DNA from: an archaeon
Lineage (GTDB): Archaea; Iainarchaeota; Iainarchaeia; Iainarchaeales; Iainarchaeaceae
Assembly: GCA_024653865.1 (NCBI GenBank)
Contig: JANLHD010000172.1
Span: 1 to 6,025, forward strand
Direction: 5' to 3'
Length of the DNA stretch: 6,025 nucleotides
Shown here: piece after piece, positions 4,970 through 6,025 of the stretch
Position numbering within the stretch: the first letter of the stretch is position 1
Layout: every line of letters starts with the position of its first letter
Notes under the pieces: generated by a model
What the model was told of the DNA's origin: nothing
Seen by the model: only the letters and a program-made list of their open reading frames with translations
The model's database searches: none
Made by a program: the position numbers and the translations under genes

Positions 4970-5040
4970 CCGAGGGGGATTTGAACCCCCGTTTTCACCG
5001 TGAGAGGGTGACATCCTTGACCGGGCTAGACGATCGGGGC
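4966..5040 (-). tRNA. tRNA-Glu (anticodon CTC)
   Basis: A complete 75-nt cloverleaf without intron or encoded CCA. Acceptor is GCCCCGA/TCGGGGC with discriminator A. D stem is GTCT/GGAT (with G-U pairs) around an 11-nt loop. Anticodon stem is TCACC/GGTGA with loop CTCTCAC, giving anticodon CTC, which reads GAG. The variable region is 4 nt and the T arm is GGGGG-TTCAAAT-CCCCC. The pattern matches tRNA-Glu in sequence and arm lengths. It is transcribed on the minus strand from the region shared with the divergent Tat-SLT gene, and its 3' end abuts the 54-bp tandem repeat. Confidence 0.97.
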
Positions 5041-5070
5041 ACCTGATTTTTACCTGGCAAAAACGCGCCC

Positions 5071-5088
5071 GTAAATACGATTATTAAG
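5071..5088 (-). promoter_or_regulatory. Candidate TATA box of tRNA-Glu
   Basis: The minus strand reads CTTAATAATCGTATTTAC, an A/T-rich block 31-48 bp upstream of the tRNA 5' end, between G/C-rich flanks. Its downstream half (TATTTA) is at a suitable distance for a short-leader tRNA promoter. The same gap must also carry the promoter of the divergent SLT gene, perhaps AATTTAGTAT at 5101-5110. Confidence 0.45.
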
Positions 5089-5137
5089 CGCGAGAATGGT
5101 AATTTAGTATTGGATTGCTTAAAAAAGGTTGCTTCCT

Positions 5138-5869
5138 ATGCCTACTCTTCACAAAAAACCCGCATCGCAATACACTGGCATTTCCCGAAGAGATTTCCTC
5201 AAGAGCGCAGGGGTAGGTTTTTTGGGCGCATTTTTCGGAAGGCGCGCAGCTGCGCAAGAAGTTGCCGTTCACAGGCATTCATTGCCTAGCCACCCACCAA
5301 TGAAACAAAGCCTCAAAGTCTACCGCCTCGACGCCAAATTGAAAGGAAAAGAGCTGGCGGATGCATACAAAGTTGAATATACAAAAGGCCCGGGCTTTGC
5401 GCCATCCCCCGAACTTGAGCACGACGTGAGGGTGTTGGTGGCGAGGGAATGCTCGCGCTACAACCAAAAAATCGAGGGCTTCAATCCCGAAGGTAAGGAA
5501 TTGGTCGACCCTTATGTCGTGCTTTCAATTCTAAAGGTCGAATCACGCTTCAACCCGAACGCACACAAGGAACGCGATGGCCGGGGAATTGCGCAGCTAA
5601 CCGGAATTGCAATGAAGGAACTTGAATCAATTGAAAACTACCCTGTTTTTGTAGGAAACCCATACGACATGGAGCTTGCAATAATGGGCTGCGTGCGCTA
5701 TCTTGTGCACGTTAAACAAGAGCACAAGAACGTGAATCCAATTACTGCCTACCGCCTGGGCCCAAGCGGAGCCAAGGACCCAAAATACCGCAAAATTGCG
5801 GTCGATTATGCCGCCAAGGTGCTGAAGGCAAGGAATTCGCTCAAAAACGCCCTAGAAGGCTATATTTAA
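5138..5869 (+). CDS. Tat-exported lytic-transglycosylase-like (SLT/lysozyme fold) protein
   Basis: A 243-aa protein. The N-terminus has a textbook twin-arginine signal: SRRDFLK (residues 16-22), a Gly/Ala-rich hydrophobic stretch (SAGVGFLGAFFG) and a likely AAA-Q cleavage site after Ala39. After a linker, residues about 120-235 look like a soluble lytic transglycosylase domain: VLSILKVESRFNPNA (128-142) with Glu135 in the place of the catalytic acid, GRGIAQLT (148-155) matching the family's G-x-x-Q-L motif, GNPYDMELAIMGCVRYLV (173-190) for the NP..N/D...G..YL segment, and ITAYRLGPSG (202-211) for the A-Y-N-x-G segment, with Arg where Asn is usual. Family members cleave the glycan strands of peptidoglycan, which archaea do not make. 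The ATG at 5138 has AAGG 9-10 nt upstream; a TTG at 5129 in frame is less likely. It is divergent from tRNA-Glu. Confidence 0.88.
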   Translation: MPTLHKKPASQYTGISRRDFLKSAGVGFLGAFFGRRAAAQEVAVHRHSLPSHPPMKQSLKVYRLDAKLKGKELADAYKVEYTKGPGFAPSPELEHDVRVLVARECSRYNQKIEGFNPEGKELVDPYVVLSILKVESRFNPNAHKERDGRGIAQLTGIAMKELESIENYPVFVGNPYDMELAIMGCVRYLVHVKQEHKNVNPITAYRLGPSGAKDPKYRKIAVDYAAKVLKARNSLKNALEGYI

Positions 5870-5934
5870 CTGATTTTAGTTAAATAGTTATTGTTTTTAT
5901 TTGTTGGGGGCTGCATATTGTATAGGGGTTTTGA

Positions 5935-6025
5935 TTGGTTTTTCTCGAGGCGTTGCAAGCCCTGCTTAGCCTAGATTTCGGCTTTTTCATAGACATCGTC
6001 ATGAATAATTTGCTCTGGGTTTTTG
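5935..6025 (+). CDS. N-terminus of a probable membrane protein, possibly PAP2-like
   Basis: An open frame of 30 codons runs off the right edge. It starts with TTG, preceded by AGGGG at 5924-5928 with 6 nt spacing; an in-frame TGA lies just upstream of the TTG. The peptide begins (M)VFLEALQALLSLDF and continues with the hydrophobic GFFIDIVMNNLLWVF. The pattern resembles the N-terminus of the PAP2 protein at the other end of the window (MFEALQA, then LDSFFIVITHLGNPLLW): an amphipathic start, Leu-Asp, an aromatic/aliphatic helix and LLW. A second PAP2-type phosphatase is therefore possible, but no catalytic motif is in view. An internal ATG at 6001 is an alternative start. The preceding gap 5870-5934 holds only A/T-rich DNA suitable for a promoter or terminator. 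Confidence 0.5.
   Translation, partial: MVFLEALQALLSLDFGFFIDIVMNNLLWVF

Noticed and set aside
5971..6024. C-terminal end of a minus-strand gene entering from the right (17 codons ending in TAG)
   Set aside because: It is possible but has no supporting feature, while the overlapping plus-strand frame has a ribosome binding site, a start and a membrane-protein-like sequence; both cannot easily be real.

Overview
The window reads as chromosomal DNA of an archaeon, most likely a small-genome DPANN-type lineage (for example Micrarchaeota- or Diapherotrites-like). The signs are a tRNA-Thr gene interrupted at position 37/38 by a 40-nt intron with a canonical 3-4-3 bulge-helix-bulge, tRNA genes without an encoded CCA, A/T-rich TATA-like boxes about 25-30 bp ahead of the tRNAs and several genes, and start codons that are often GTG or TTG. 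The lineage itself is inferred; no rRNA or single-copy marker gene is present.

Layout. 1-921 (minus): a two-gene operon with a DUF2666-like small protein followed 4 nt later by a PAP2-family integral membrane phosphatase that runs off the left edge. 1047-1709 (minus): a lipoprotein with a low-complexity Asn/Gln/Glu/Gly linker and an unrecognised globular domain. 1778-2008 (minus): intron-containing tRNA-Thr(TGT) with its TATA box, a strong hairpin at its 3' end, and a detached second copy of the tRNA 3' end 81 bp away. 2018-2869 (minus): a second lipoprotein with a divergent NodB-like (polysaccharide deacetylase-fold) domain. 2948-3595 (plus): a YkgJ-type cysteine-cluster protein, divergently transcribed. 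3605-4737 (minus): a two-gene unit with a Bro-N/DinD-like phage antirepressor-type protein followed by an unrecognised 87-aa protein. 4747-4965: non-coding, holding two tandem 54-bp hairpin units that abut the 3' end of tRNA-Glu(CTC). 4966-5040 (minus): tRNA-Glu. 5138-5869 (plus): a Tat-exported protein with a lytic-transglycosylase (SLT/lysozyme-like) fold. 5935-6025 (plus): the first 30 codons of a probable membrane protein.

Functional picture. Much of the window is cell-envelope biology: PAP2 phosphatase, two lipoproteins, a Tat-exported putative peptidoglycan-cleaving enzyme and a further membrane-protein start. Interleaved are two tRNA loci, each with duplicated DNA at its 3' end, and a Bro-N/DinD-like module of viral or mobile-element type. 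This suggests, without proving, that the tRNA 3' ends have been sites of past integration or duplication. The most notable items are the Tat-dependent SLT protein in an apparent archaeon, the duplicated tRNA-Thr 3' end, and the 54-bp hairpin tandem repeat whose units end at the tRNA-Glu 3' terminus.
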